Counted from the stretch's first letter, positions 31,690-43,430 are shown. The stretch: 64,000 bases of DNA from Vandiemenella viatica (GCA_031002005.1 CM061920.1:105955447-106019446), one strand, 5' to 3'. Numbers and translations are program-made. Notes: generated by a model not told the origin, from the sequence alone.

Positions 31690-32830
31690 GAACTCCTGTT
31701 ACGTCTAAAAAGAGATATGTAGCAGTGATTAGTCCGACCTGCACCAATTTAATACTTTCCAACAGTCACTTGACTCCAGATATCTTGGTGAAGAATATCA
31801 TAAAAGATGTGATCTTGGCTAGGGTATACAATCTTTCATTGGATCATTAACTTGTCAGAATCCAACTGACAAACTGGATTCCATCACACAGGGTAATTGG
31901 GAACTAAATTGTGTAGACTGGAAGTACTTCAGTCGCTTAATACAAAATCAAACACGGATCAATTATACACTAACTATGTTAGCGTATATTGAGGCAGCGG
32001 TGAATCACTTTAAAGAGTAGTTGTGGAAGAATGAATTTAATCGACCACCGCTGTTATCGAAGACCAATACAGGACGGATTTACCACTACTTGAAAGACAT
32101 AAATTATTTAATTTAACAGATTACGCAAATTATGGCAAACCCACAGAGAACCACCTGACAGCAGGGAGTTTCACTGTCTTGCTCGAAAAGCGAAGTTACA
32201 ATTTACAACAAAAATGAAAAACAGGAGAAAATGATGTCCAGTTAGCTAGTGTAGGGAAAAGTGGCACGACAATAAACACGCGTGCTCAAGATTCCGAGAC
32301 ACCTATAAACGAACCAAATGATGTTGCCTTCCAACCTCTAGCTGAGGTAAAGGTGCTAGCGGAAACATTTCCAATCCAGAGCAAAAGTACTGCATACGAA
32401 CAGAGCACCACAAAAAAGGAAAAAATTCAGCAGCGGGTAGCAAACATAAGAGATATGCAAATATCACTATAGACCGAATACCATGATTAACGATATTACG
32501 CTAAGTAAACTGATTAATTAAAAAGTACTTGTAACAGATAACGTAACAACTAATCGCCTCAAACACCTGCCAAAAAAGGCGATCGTGCTACTTACTCGGA
32601 TTAAAAATGATCACGGGTAACAATGGAAAGTGACCATGTAGTGCCAAATCCTGGCAAACACCAAAAGTAGCCGGAACACTACGAGCTCATCAGTATCCTA
32701 AGATTACCAGAAACGATTATGGAAAGTATAATCATAAAGATACTAATCCAATATATAACGTTAAGGCACCTCCACACCACAAGGAACACACAAGAACTTC
32801 TTGATGCTGCCTGTTCCGCAACTCAATGAT
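31690..32830 (+). pseudogene. Decayed endonuclease-reverse transcriptase relic (jockey-like non-LTR)
   Basis: Conceptual translation from 31730 gives SPTCTNLILS, LTPDILVKNIIKDV and NLSLDH, then a stop. This fits the end of an AP-type endonuclease domain, whose last motif is SDH. Further on, 32625-32760 reads VPNPGKHQK, a stop, PEHYELISILRLPET and MESIIIKILIQYI, resembling the first RT block (PGK, then YRPISLL, then EK). Stops and shifts occur throughout, so no long frame remains. A later RT motif from possibly the same element is at 33820-33940. The assignment rests on motif resemblance read by eye. Confidence 0.55.
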
Positions 32831-33818
32831 TCTCTATATGCTTCTTTCTTTATGAAAACAAATACAAAAGTTCCTTAGAGTTGACTGTTCCCAGAAGTAG
32901 CAGTAGGCCCTAAAGATAAAATGAAATAGAAGAATATTGGTAAACATGGTCGTGCTTGAAACCGTTGTTAGTTTGGAATAGAGAGCTTGTTCCTTGTTGC
33001 TGTTAACTCAGTTGTTTATGTACTGTTAAAAAAATGTTCGAGCGATCGAGTGCAAATTTAGTAAATTTAATTGAAATTTTAGAAACAAAATACAATTTAA
33101 ATTACAAAATAGTTCATGAGGTCAAATTAGTTATTAACAATTGCAACTGAATTTACCTGTATTTGATCTTGGAGAACTGATATAATAGCATTATAAACTT
33201 CTGGCACAATTTTGGATATTGATCGTTTTGAAGTTTGAAATAGGTATATCAAAGAATTGTATGAATTACTAGTAGCTTTAAATCTTAAAGTCAGCAGTAA
33301 AGGTTCCACTGGAGATATCGCGGCCCTGTAGCCTGTATTCTGTTTTTTTAATAAACGCTTCAGTTTAGGGAAGTAATCATTCTAAATATTGCTACACATT
33401 TGAATAAAGTTTTTGACGTGCCCATCAACACGTTCTGACAGTAAATTGATCTTTCTTGAAGATTACATGAGGCGTTCGACTCCGTGTTGATTTCTCTCCG
33501 AAACAGTTGGTCTCATCCATTACTTATTTTTACTTAAAATAATGTAAATTTTAGCAGTTACTGGGAAACCATCATTATCGCAGCACGTTAGCACATAATG
33601 ACTAAATTATAATTGTGACAAAATGTTTTTATTCTACATGTTGTAGACGAATCACAATTGCAAACAGAAACACAAGTAAATTGTTCCAAAATTAGGTTTT
33701 GTGGTGTAGACGGAATGTTTCTGAAAGTCACGATTTATTTCTTTTTCTAGAAACAAACCGTAGTAGTTGGCAACAGGAAGTTCCTCCGAGAGTTCCCTTT
33801 AGTGTCAAAGGGGAAATA
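32831..33818. other. No gene recognised; may be an insertion within the RT relic
   Basis: AT-rich, no RT motif visible, while RT-like sequence occurs on both sides. The 60-codon minus-strand frame at 33127-33309 is not supported. Confidence 0.35.
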
Positions 33819-33819
33819 G

Positions 33820-33940
33820 TTCAAGTTCGAATCACGAGTGTCTACAACAATTATGCTGCTTTATCTCACAGAGGACACAAAGGCAACTTTTGACAAAGGA
33901 AAACCGATAGCTGCAATCTTCGTAGACGTAGAAGTTAAAG
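33820..33940 (+). pseudogene. Reverse transcriptase motif scrap
   Basis: The frame reading TTIMLLYLTEDTK, then ATFDKGKPIAAIFVDVE, resembles the RT block around the first catalytic Asp (AVFLDVEKAFD in relatives). It is followed by a change (VKV) where AFD would be expected, then a stop. It could continue the 31690-32830 relic. Confidence 0.5.
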
Positions 33941-34555
33941 TGAGGAAGTAATATGCAACATCCTACGGTGCTGTATAAAGTTAATAGGTGACTACTTGAA
34001 AGCTAGAAGACTTTTGTGTGCCATCTGAAGGTGTGAACTTGTTTATCTTTGACACCATGATCAAAATCACTCTGCGATCAGTGAATTCACTTAAATTGTA
34101 AAACATAAAACAACAAAAAGATAATAAAGATCGAGGCAGGTCAGTGAGTGAAGTCACAGTAGTCTCACAACCAACGGAAGTCATGCGACATCTGACCATA
34201 GGCGATAGATCTCGCCATGGAAGCATTATGTGTTCAGGACACTATCTGATCGGACACCCGCGATGATTACTATTAGCACTACAGTTTTCAGACGGTTGTC
34301 TGCACTCTACAAATTCATACCTGATTGCCAATTTATGCCTTAAAAATACTGGAGACACAAAGAGAGTAAGACAGAACCGAATATCACAGAGCGTACATAT
34401 TCAAACTGAGAGGGCACTTACTATTCGTTTCTCTTCATTAGAACAGTTAACGGTTCAAGGTATACCACGCCTCTAGAATTTAAAGAAAATGAAAACAAAA
34501 GTAGAATACATATACCCCCTTCGCGTATTCTCTATGGAGAGAAGAGGATATTCTT
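33941..34555. other. No gene recognised
   Basis: No credible ORF or repeat. Confidence 0.4.
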
Positions 34556-34556
34556 T

Positions 34557-34752
34557 GGCCATCCTGGTCTGGGTTTTCCACGGTTTTCCCAGGTCACATC
34601 ACGCGAATGCTGGGATGGTTCCTCACAATAGCCCCCCATGGTCACCTCCTGCCATATCCCGTATGTCTTTTCCAACCTATTACCCTTTCGGATAGGTGCA
34701 ATGCACCCTCCGCCACACATTTTTAGTGAATCGCGGAGTAATAATAATAATA
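34557..34752 (+). mobile_element. LINE-A 3' untranslated fragment
   Basis: Matches the 3' end of LINE-A: GGCCATCCTGGTCTGGGTTT, GCGAATGCTGGGATGGTTCC, CCTCCTGCCATATCCCGTAT, GGTGCAATGCACCCTCCGCC and AGTGAATCGCGGAGTAATAA, ending in a (TAA)5 tail. No coding sequence remains. The tail shows that this family ends in a trinucleotide repeat rather than poly(A). Confidence 0.85.
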
Positions 34753-35836
34753 ACCCTGCTTACTAAAGCAGATTCTTAAAATTCTTGTTACCGGCTACTA
34801 AACGAAATTTTATCCCAGAGAAGGCAATGCGTGGGTTTTGATGCTGTATTTTTCATTAGCCTTGCTAATGGGATTGTCAAGCAATTATCTCGTACGATTG
34901 ACACTGTCAGCGGAAAGGATAATTTTAATAAACCTTCGGATCATAATTTAATCAGTCGGGTCGAAGCGTTGGGATTTATTACAATCATTTTATATGCAGC
35001 AAATACGTTTTAAACAAAGCGGGAGCATATTGACATGTGTCAAAGCGGGGATTACTGGTACCCTCACTAGTTAAATTAATTATTGACTGTCAAGCTAGAT
35101 CGAACATCTGAATTACGAAGACACATCCAACTTTGAGGTCACAGTTGCGGTATAAAATACCTGTCAAAATCAGTTTACATTCATATTTAGTGGTTACCAG
35201 ACTTTTCGTACGAAAACAATTTTTCAACGCAGAGAAAGTGGAGGTAAATAAGGTGTAAGAAAGAAGTACTAGGGGAAGTAATTTTGTTTTCATTTCAAAA
35301 TTTTGGAGAAAAATTATACAGATGAAATTAGTTTCCGTAAAAAGGATATCGTGATAAAAATACGGTTAGATTTAATCGTTTTAATTGTTAACTGAAATAA
35401 GATCAGCTCGAAGGAGAAACTATTTGATATTTACTATCGGTGGAGGCAAAAGGATTAGGGAGATACAGCAGGCTGTGAATTGTATTATTAGGGAAAAACA
35501 GAAATACTGGATTTCATTACATTCTCAGTCCAATATGGAGTAAAAATGATTTGTATGCACTGAGGTAGATACAGGCATTTCGATTAAGTATAGGATTATC
35601 TAAAAACCAAGAACTTGAACCGACGTATTCTTTACTAGTATCACATAGGCTCCATGACATTTGTTTTCAATCCATCTTTCAGCGACACAACACGTTTAGT
35701 TTCTCATAAAGGACCACTTTTTCTTGATTCGTACTGTAATTTTCCCTTACAGTAAGAGAATTCGACTAGTTAGATAATTACAATACAATTATTAGCTTAG
35801 CTGCCATAAGTTATGTCTTTCTCTTGGTGGATTGTA
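34753..35836. other. No gene recognised
   Basis: AT-rich spacer. Confidence 0.45.
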
Positions 35837-35837
35837 A

Positions 35838-36078
35838 GGCCGAGCGTGGAGAATTAGTGGTAATCCTCTGACCTCACATTCGGGATGCTGCAGGATCGAA
35901 ACCCGTCCGGTCATCCAAACTTCGGATTTCCGTGGTTTCCAGAAATCTCTACAGGTGAAAGCCGGTATGGTTCCTTCAAAACGCCATGGCCGAAATCCTT
36001 CCAGTTTCTAGCCCTCAGTCTTTTCCCGCCTCTAATGACCTCAACGTTGACGGGGCACAAACTTTCCTATAAAAGCAA
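35838..36078 (+). mobile_element. SINE-1 copy, diverged
   Basis: Plus-strand copy with GCCGAGCGTGG at the start, a damaged B-box (GGATCGAAACCC), the central domain, CTTCAAAACGCCATGGCC, CTCTAATGACCTCAACG and a weak A-rich tail. Confidence 0.85.
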
Positions 36079-36512
36079 ATAGTCATTTTCTTTGTTTCAT
36101 TTCCGCGAACGTGGCCTGAGCAAAATTACCTCGAAAATCGTCTCCTACAGAAATAACTGAGTCAAGATAAATTGGTTTACCAGGTATTTGTTCCCACACT
36201 CGGCTTCAAAGCCTGACCTCCCGTCACCGTTATTTGCGCAAATAACTTTTGGGACAGTGTTGTGAAGGAGGCTATTCAGATTAGGCTTAGCAATAATGTT
36301 ATTAATTGTGATCAAGGCCTCAATTTAAGCCAAGCTTGGAAGCCAGTAATTGGATTATTACAAACGAGACGGAATCGAGCCATATTAGGGCATACGAGTG
36401 ACCCGATAGTGACGTCACCAAGCGAGCAGGGTCCAACTAGACCGCCCCTCCACGCGCTTTCCCCTCCGCTCCCGGCTGCTGGCGCTATATAAAAGACTAC
36501 CGTGCGGCAGAC
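36079..36512. other. No gene recognised; GC-rich with TATA-like box at 36486
   Basis: The last 130 bp are GC-rich (CCCCTCCACGCGC, CCGCTCCCGGCTGC) and contain TATATAAAAG at 36486-36495. CGGCAGACTT follows about 20-25 bp later, exactly where the LINE-A minus copy ends. The layout resembles a core promoter with an initiator, but nothing downstream is a gene. Confidence 0.3.
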
Positions 36513-36730
36513 TTACTATTACTATTACAATTACTCCGCGATTCACTAAAAGTGTTAGGCGGAGGGTGCATTACACCTATCAGGAAAGGTAATGGTTTGG
36601 AAGGGATATACGGGATATGGCAGGTGGCGTCCATGGGCTATTGTGAGGAACCATCCCAGCATTCGCCTGGAGCGATCTAGGGAAACCATGAAAAACCCAG
36701 ATCAGGATGGCCGGAGTGCTTTGTCGGAAG

Positions 36731-38221
36731 CTACTCCTGTCCGATTTTGTGTTTACTCGCCAGGTAAATCCATTCTATTCCATTCCCTAATCGCTCGTGG
36801 AAAAAATAAGTAGAGAAATGAATCGGTTCTGGCCTGATTTCTCTTATCTTATTTTCGCGGTCATTCCGAGATATGAATGTTGCTGGTAGCAATATTTGTT
36901 TGCTGTCATTCCGAAATACGTCAGTCGAGAATTTTTCAATTAGCTTTCGTCGAGAGCAAAGCCTTCGGTGCTCCAGGTCTTTCCAACCTAACTCCTTCAA
37001 CATGGCACTTACGCTTTCCCTCCAACTATATATACCTGTCACGAATCGGGCGGCTCTTCTTTGGACCATCTCTAATGCCTGCATTAATCGCTTTTGATGG
37101 GGACCTCATACAGAGCAACAATATTCCAAGTGAGGCCTCACTAGTGACTTGTACGCAATCGATTTAACTTCCGGAGTGCATTGTTTTAAATTACGACCTA
37201 GAAATCGAAGCATACGATTTGCTTCCCCAATTACATTCTCGATATGCTCATTCCACGACAAATTATTACGAATTGTTACCCCTAGGTATTTAGCGGAATC
37301 TACCGTTCTAATGACAGTGCCATTAATTGTATATTCAAAGCTAAATGGTGTTACCTTTTTACTTACACGCATGACTTGGCACTTTTTAACGTTTAACTCC
37401 AACTGCCAATCTTTACACCACGCAATTATTTTCATAATATCGTCTTGTAACAAAGCGCAGTCATCCTGGTTTGTGATTTCACGATAAATAATAGCATCAT
37501 CGGCAAATAATCTTGTCATTCCGCTTATTATGTCGCACAAATCATTAATGTATATGAGAAACAACAGAGGCCCTATCACGCTTCCTTGGGGAACCCCGGA
37601 CCTCACTTCGGCAAGTGATGAACGCTCACCGTCAAGAACTACACACTGTGTTCTGTCCTTCAAAAAGTCTGCAACCCAATCACATATTTGTCTAGATATA
37701 CCGTAACCGCGAAGTTTCCTAAGCAACCTAGTGTGAGGCACAGTGTCGAAAGCTTTTTTGAAGTCTAATAAAACTAAATCAACCTTGGATTGCTCATCTA
37801 TAATACGGCTCAAGTCGTGAATTAATAGGGCAAGTTGTGTTTCGCAGCATCTGCCTTTTCTGAATCCATGTAGATTTGGGTTTAAAAGCTCATTTTCATC
37901 CAAAAACCGCATGACATTTGAATAGATGATGTGTTCTAAAATGCTGCAAAATATCGAGGTTAACGAGATCGGCCTATAATTTTGAGGATCATTAACATTC
38001 CCACTTTTGAACACTGGACTTACGATGGCGGTCTTCCATTCGGCTGGTATTTTTCCTTGATCCAAGAAGGGCGAAAATAATTTCATCAAATACGGCGCAA
38101 TTTCCTTTGCGTACCTAGAGTAGAATCTTGTAGGAATACCGTCTGGTCCTGGAGCCTTATTGGGATTTACATTCATAAGCAGTTTAGTTATTCCCTCGAC
38201 ATCGAGAACGAGATCATTCAT
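36731..38221 (-). pseudogene. LINE-A reverse transcriptase with one in-frame stop
   Basis: Target-primed reverse transcriptase. Visible motifs are NKAPGPDGIPTRFY, NYRPISLTSIF, GFRKGRCCETQLA, VLLDFKKAFDTVPH, GVPQGSVIGPLLF, the catalytic RLFADDAIIY, ELNVKKCQVM, KYLGVTIRNNLSW and LVRPHLEYCCSV. A TGA (where the copy at 40058 has TGG) then interrupts it near 37100. The C-terminal domain continues in frame to 36731 with MVQRRAARFVTGIYSW and ends NGIEWIYLASKHKIGQE. Apart from that stop, the RT core looks intact, including the FADD aspartates. It is connected upstream to a linker frame (38234-38587). Confidence 0.92.
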
Positions 38222-38233
38222 AATTTTGTTGGT

Positions 38234-38587
38234 TTAATTGTTAAATATCGGAATCTCCTCCGAGTTTTCTGTTGTGAAAGCTTTTTTAAATACATTATTC
38301 AAAATTTCTGCTTTCTCGACGCTAGTTTCTGATAATTCCCCATTTTCATTAATCAACGACGGCATGATCTTACGAGAGCCTCTTATTAATTTGACATATG
38401 ACCAGAACTTTTTTGGATTAGTAATCAGATCTTCGGATAAATTTCTGGCTTGGAGTTCTTTAAACGCATCACGCATTGCCTTACGCACGTCCGCTCGCAA
38501 ATGGACTAATTTAGCGCGATCAGATGAGTCCCCCGATTTCTTTACCGTCGCATGTAAACGCCTTTGCTTCCTGAGCAAACGTTTCAC
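38234..38587 (-). pseudogene. LINE-A linker between endonuclease and RT
   Basis: The basic, helical frame MKRLLRKQRRLHATVKKSG, then NPKKFWSYVKLIRGSRK and VEKAEILNNVFKKAFTTEN, is the usual connector in CR1/L2-like ORF2 proteins. It is the continuation of the RT frame, separated by a stop near 38225. Confidence 0.8.
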
Positions 38588-38683
38588 TTCCCTATTGAAC
38601 TACGGGAAGTTCTTACTAACCTTAATAAACTTTTTGGGAACAAATTGATTTAAGCCGGTCCATATTATTTATTTTAAATTAAA

Positions 38684-39240
38684 TCAAAGTTCCTCAACAT
38701 TTGTATTAAGCGTGTACGTTTCAAAATTTTTCGCCAAATGATCTACCATAAACGCATCATTTGCCTTATCGAAACAATATACGAGTTTGTCTTTATCATG
38801 CTTCAAATTCAGCCTACATTTTAAAGTTACCACAATCGCCTTGTGATCACTTATACCGACTTCTACACAAACTTTATCTACAATATCCGGATTGTTAGTA
38901 AGAAAAAGATCCAAAATGGACGAGGAATCTTTGACGCTCCGCGTTGGCTCTTCGACCATCTGTTCAAGAGAATTTTCCGCGAATGATTCCAGGAACGTTT
39001 CGGTTATTAACCTATCTCTTCCGCCTGACCTGAACGTAAATGTGTCCCAGTTAACAGAGGGTATATTAAAATCACCTCCCATGATCAATGTATGCCCTGA
39101 AATTTCTGAGAAATACTATTAAGTGACTGTCTAAAATATTCCGCGGTACTTCAGTAATGTTAAGCGGGGGCTTGACAATGAAAGCAGTGCAAGCTTCCGA
39201 AACGTCGCCAGACGGCTCAATTTTGACGCGGCTTGAAACC
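38684..39240 (-). pseudogene. LINE-A AP-type endonuclease, C-terminal part, frameshifted
   Basis: The AP-like endonuclease nicks target DNA to prime reverse transcription. The frame at 39088-38684 has MGGDFNIPSVNWD, LDLFLTNNPDIVD and VGISDHKAIVV, the last three conserved blocks of the domain. Upstream coding survives in other registers: EYFRQSLNSISQ near 39100-39140 and GDVSEACTAFIVKPPLN near 39165-39215. That points to at least two frameshifts. The N-terminal third, with the first metal-binding residues, was not found. Confidence 0.75.
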
Positions 39241-39270
39241 CGAGAAGTTTTTATAAAGCATTGCCGCCGC

Positions 39271-39672
39271 GAGAACGTACATAGTTATCTAGATGAATGA
39301 ATATTGTGTAACGTGTTTATCTATCATACGTATAACGGAAATGATTTTGTGTATTATAGTTTCTAAAATAGTATCCTATTAAAATGTCATAACATCCTTT
39401 GAAAATACTGTAACACAATTGTGAGCACATTTATCATTGCTTGTAAAAATTATCAGTTGCTGTTGATATTTAATAATTTCGTTAATAAATATTATCAATT
39501 GCGGCAAGGATGGGTACTGTATTTTGGCTCATTTTTAAAATTAAAAAAAATTTAAGTGAATTAATATTAAAAAGCTTTCAATTATGTACGCTACTATTCC
39601 AGATCATAACCATTTCCTTTTTCTGAAGTTAGGGACATTTATATCCTTGTAAAAGTACTTTAATTTATTATT
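39271..39672. other. Spacer between the two LINE-A copies, no gene recognised
   Basis: AT-rich 400 bp between the head-to-head LINE-A copies. TTTATAAAAAC-like and GAAACGTCGCC words near its left edge may belong to the LINE-A 5' region. Confidence 0.4.
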
Positions 39673-40660
39673 TATTATTTATCGTGAAATCACAACCCAG
39701 GACGACTGCGCTTTGTTACAAGACGATATTATGAAAATAATTGCGTGGTGTAAAGATTGGCAGTTGGAGTTAAACGCTAAAAAGTGCCAAGTCATGCGTG
39801 TAAGTAAAAAGGTGACACCATTTAGCTTTGAATATACAATTAATGGCACTGTCCTTAGAACGGTAGATTCCGCTAAATACCTAGGGGTAACAATTCGTAA
39901 TAATTTGTCGTGGAATGAGCATATCGAGAATGTAATTGGGAAAGCAAATCGTATGCTTCGATTTCTAGGTCGTAATTTAAAACAATGCACTCCGGAAGTT
40001 AAATCGATTGCGTACAAGTCACTAGTGAGGCCTCACCTGGAATATTGTTGCTCTGTATGGGGTCCTCATCAAAAGGGATTAATGGAGGCATTAGAGATGG
40101 TCCAAAGAAGAGCCGCCAGATTGGTGACAGGTATATATAGTTGGAGGGAAAGCGTAAGTGCCATGTTGAAGGAGTTAGGTTGGGAAGACCTGGAGCACCG
40201 AAGGGGTTGCTCTCGACGGAAGCTAATTGAAAAATTCTCGACTGACGTATTTCGGAATGACAGCAAACAAATATTGCTACCGGCAACATTCATATCTCGG
40301 AATGACCGCGAAAATAAGATAAGAGAAATCAGGCCAGAACCGATTCATTTCTCTACTCATTTTTTCCACGAGCGATTAGGGAATGGAATAGAACAGATTT
40401 ACCGGGCGAGTAAACACAAAATCGGACAGGAGTAGCTTCCGATAAAACACTCCGGCCATCCTGATCTGGGTTTTCCATGGTTTCCCTAGATCGCTCCAGG
40501 CGAATGCTGGGATGGTTCCTCACAATAGCCCATGGGCGCCTCCTGCCATATCCCGTATATCCCTTCCAAACCATTACCTTTCCTGATAGGTGCAATACAC
40601 CCTCCGCCAAACACTTTTAGTGAATCGCGGAGTAATTGTAATAGTTAGTGTAATAGTTAA
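39673..40660 (+). mobile_element. LINE-A, second copy, strongly 5' truncated
   Basis: It starts abruptly inside the RT just after the FADD region (ATCGTGAAATCACAACCCAG) and keeps the C-terminal coding region (39713-40435), the 3' untranslated region and a TAATAGTTA-type tail. Nucleotides 39673-40640 mirror 36516-37490. Over about 240 shared residues I count roughly a dozen amino-acid differences, so the copies are about 95% identical. Abrupt 5' truncation fits an independent insertion rather than a late inverted duplication. Confidence 0.9.
39713..40435 (+). pseudogene. LINE-A RT C-terminal region, uninterrupted
   Basis: A continuous 240-codon frame covers CKDWQLELNAKKCQVM, KYLGVTIRNNLSW, LVRPHLEYCCSVWGPH, MVQRRAARLVTGIYSW and the end YRASKHKIGQE. 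It has the Trp codon that is a stop in the 37.1 kb copy. It lacks the catalytic core, so it has no RT function. It serves mainly to show the ancestral reading of the other copy. Confidence 0.9.
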
Positions 40661-42015
40661 TAGTAATCTATTGTTTGAGATATCCTTCAGGTATTGCAGT
40701 TTCTCTGGAGCATTCATTCCCAAAACGAGAGCCCTCTACTGGCCACATTTGCAGTCGTAGAGAAGCTTCACTACACCTAGATACAGCAGCGTTCATAGTG
40801 GAGTCACATAAGAACTGCCTAACCAAAAAAAAAATATATATATATATATATAAATTATTCTGTGAGCGTAGGTAACGAAGGAAAGAAGTCCAAACATAAT
40901 ATTATGTCTTCGTTCTTAATAAATACGACATGAAGGATATTATCGACTTCATAATTTACAAAACTAATTTGTCACTTTAAAAGTTCAAGAATTTAAATCA
41001 AGTACCTTAGTCTAAATATAAATTACTTGGCGACAAAAAATATCTGAACGATTAAAAATTATTATCATCGCTTTGTCTAGAGCCTGGATTGTGAATTGTG
41101 ATTTAGCATATTCTCGCTTAAAATTTTCAACTAGAAAGATGCCACTTTCCAGATTTGTCTCAGTAAAAAAAGTAGAAAATAAAATACTCTTTGAAATGGA
41201 CGGCTATGTAAAAAATGCTATCGACTTAAATATTACAGATACGTTACCTTACGTCGTTGAATGAATTCACCATCCCCTACTGATGGTTTGAAAACTTCTT
41301 GGATTCTTATCGTAAAGGAAATTGGCAGCCTTAAGTGGGTTGCCATTATTACAGTATTTATAGCAAAGAAGGCGCTTACACAGCTATTTTAAATCGGTTT
41401 GTTACAGCGGAGAAAAAAAGGCTTAGTCACAGTTAATGTATCATTCCCACCACTTTTTGTCTACGTTTCACGCATGAAGGCAGAGAAGTATCTCGAAACG
41501 TCACAAGTGATATTTGTCAGCTGCAGCGTCTGTCAGTGATCGGTTAGTATTTACTTCTTGGAAGATCAGCGAAGGAACCGTACCGCGGCGGTGGTGTGGT
41601 CCATGCGCGGTGTCCGAGGCACACACCCGCCATCTGCCGAAGGTCCCGCGGGGAGTCGCTTGTCAATCGCCTGTCGACTTTAGTTAAGCGGCTTACTCGA
41701 TGACATGCGCCTGCCGGCCGAGCACTGCTTCAAAAAGAAGCCCCCCGCCCCCTCCAGTCCCGAGGGGACGCTCTCCAGTCTCAAAGGGAGGAAACTGCCT
41801 GCTCGAGGACCAGCGACTACGCCACAACGAGGCACACATTCTGCTGTAGCGTGCCACACGAAATGGAGACTGTAGAAGTTGAACTGCAAATATACCCGCC
41901 GACTTACTGTAGAGGCATGCAGCGTATCCACAAGCAATTAATTTACTGACTGAATTTTTACAATATACCGAATAATTCTGAGTCAATCATAATTGTTGTA
42001 TGAATGCAAACTTTC
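40661..42015. other. No gene recognised; (AT)n at 40831-40853; GC-rich island 41570-41840
   Basis: An A-run and AT dinucleotide repeat lie near 40826-40853. The GC-rich patch at 41570-41840 yields open frames antisense to one another with no domain. The remainder is AT-rich. Confidence 0.45.
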
Positions 42016-42019
42016 CATC

Positions 42020-42205
42020 GCGAGCGTGGTGGGTGAGCGATCACTATCTAGCCTAACATTCGGGAGGAGGAAGGTTCGATTCCCCGACCGACCATCCAGA
42101 TTTGGGTTTTCCATGGTTTCCCAATTTCTTTCCGTTCTTGTCAAAGTTCCTTTCCAGCCTATAACTACCTAGACGTCGATGAGACGTAAAGCTAAAAAAA
42201 AGGAA
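42020..42205 (+). mobile_element. SINE-1 copy with internal deletion
   Basis: It has GCGAGCGTGGTGGGTGAGCG (A-box), B-box GGTTCGATTCCCC and CATCCAGATTTGGGTTTTCC, then jumps from the central domain to GACGTCGATGAGACGTAAAG and an A-rich tail. About 60 bp of the usual middle are missing. CTTTCCATC before it and TTTTCCATC after it may be the target duplication. Confidence 0.88.
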
Positions 42206-42899
42206 ATTTTTCCATCCCATCCGTGCAATGTAGTTTTCGTGGGTGGAAGCCGGATTGTCTAATGAAAAGAAAACGTTTCGATAACGTTCTCTGTCGTCTT
42301 CATTAGGTATCTCCTGTTCGATAAATCCAGAAGCAAGAGCATATCATATCGCAGTCTGTGCCAGGAATTCCTATTACTAATGTCTCATTCTGATTTTTGG
42401 GGTTGCCTTTCTAATTTTATCATACAATATATTCCTAATTTTTCACTATTCTTTATAATTGTCATATTGCTGTACAACTTCTAAGGAAGATTTCTTTTTT
42501 GCCTAATTTCCTACCTTAAGCTATTTGCGCTTTTTATTTAGTGTACATTTAAGGACTTATTTGAGGGTGTTTTATACTTAATGTATTGGTCAGTAATTCT
42601 AATACATACTATTTACAAGGGACCTTACATATGGCGATGATTGTAAGTCAGTCGACAACTGGTCTTATTTAACGTCCTCTCTGTCACCGCCAGTCAGTGA
42701 ATGTCATGGCTCTATGCCTGGTCCTCTGCGTCAGGAAGCAATATTAGCTTCACAACTAATCAGCCAAAAGACTCCCTTCAAGACCAACCCAAAGCGGAAG
42801 TCTTGCTACCGGTTCGTCGAAAAAAAGTCTGTACAAGATGAAACCTGCACTCAAGCATCAACAATATTTCTAATGCCGATGTTTCAGACACAATGCTGA
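42206..42899. other. No gene recognised
   Basis: Frames antisense to the following gag-like segment have no domain. Part of this stretch may be upstream ORF1 coding of that element, too diverged to recognise. Confidence 0.35.
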
Positions 42900-43430
42900 C
42901 AGTTGCTGCAACAAGGATCACTGATTCCGATGTGGAGACGAACACCGAGCAACGAGCAAGACACGAACCATTCTGCTGCAACTGCGGTGGCAATCACGCT
43001 GCATTATACAGCGAATGTCCGATAAGATAGAAGCTTCAAGCATGCAGACGACTGGCTCGGAGTTGGGACCACTCCATGAGACCTCCAGCACCAAATCGGC
43101 AGTGACACCCGCCCACTGCACCAAGATGAGATAGGCCACGTACCTAGTCTAGAGACATATACATCATGCAGCCCATCGTCATGCCCCAAACGACAAGAAG
43201 GACCATCGACAATCCCACAGAATCAACCACCGCCCGGCATCTAAGAAGTCCATGGACCATGCTGCCATGATTGTCAAGCCTCAAATACACGAAAGGATGA
43301 TCAGCTGTCTTCAGTCATCAGACTGCTGACACAGCTGATCACCAATCTTTCACCGAACACCGCCAGCAAAACATGCACCTGCAGAAAATAAGAACAACAT
43401 AGGGGTTTTTTAAAAAAAGGGCGACCCTGA
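42900..43430 (+). pseudogene. Gag-like ORF1 remnant with a zinc knuckle (jockey-type non-LTR)
   Basis: The frame reading RARHEPFCCNCGGNHAALYS, then EC and P (42943-43020) contains a CX2CX3HX6C zinc knuckle. Its NCGGNH-A-Y--CP style is typical of the last knuckle of jockey-clade ORF1 nucleic-acid-binding proteins. A stop follows shortly after. The next 400 bp, rich in Gln, Thr and Pro codons with stops, could be the low-complexity C-terminal tail. The RT expected downstream is not present; another RT scrap on the same strand occurs only at 44575. Confidence 0.5.

Larger units (their letters stand above)
36513..39270 (-). mobile_element. LINE-A: long, 5'-truncated CR1/L2-like non-LTR retrotransposon
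   Basis: The minus-strand element runs from the end of the endonuclease domain through RT, C-terminal domain and 3' untranslated region to a TAATAG-type repeat tail near 36513-36530. In the 3' untranslated region, 36610-36709 is the roughly 100-bp block shared with SINE-1. The 5' limit is uncertain; endonuclease-like coding can be followed to about 39240. ORF1 and the N-terminal endonuclease are missing. A second copy lies inverted at 39673-40660. Confidence 0.9.

Noticed and set aside
39999..40610. Minus-strand ORFs of 74-96 codons
   Set aside because: Antisense of the plus-strand LINE-A copy; mirror equivalents occur at 36873-37167.
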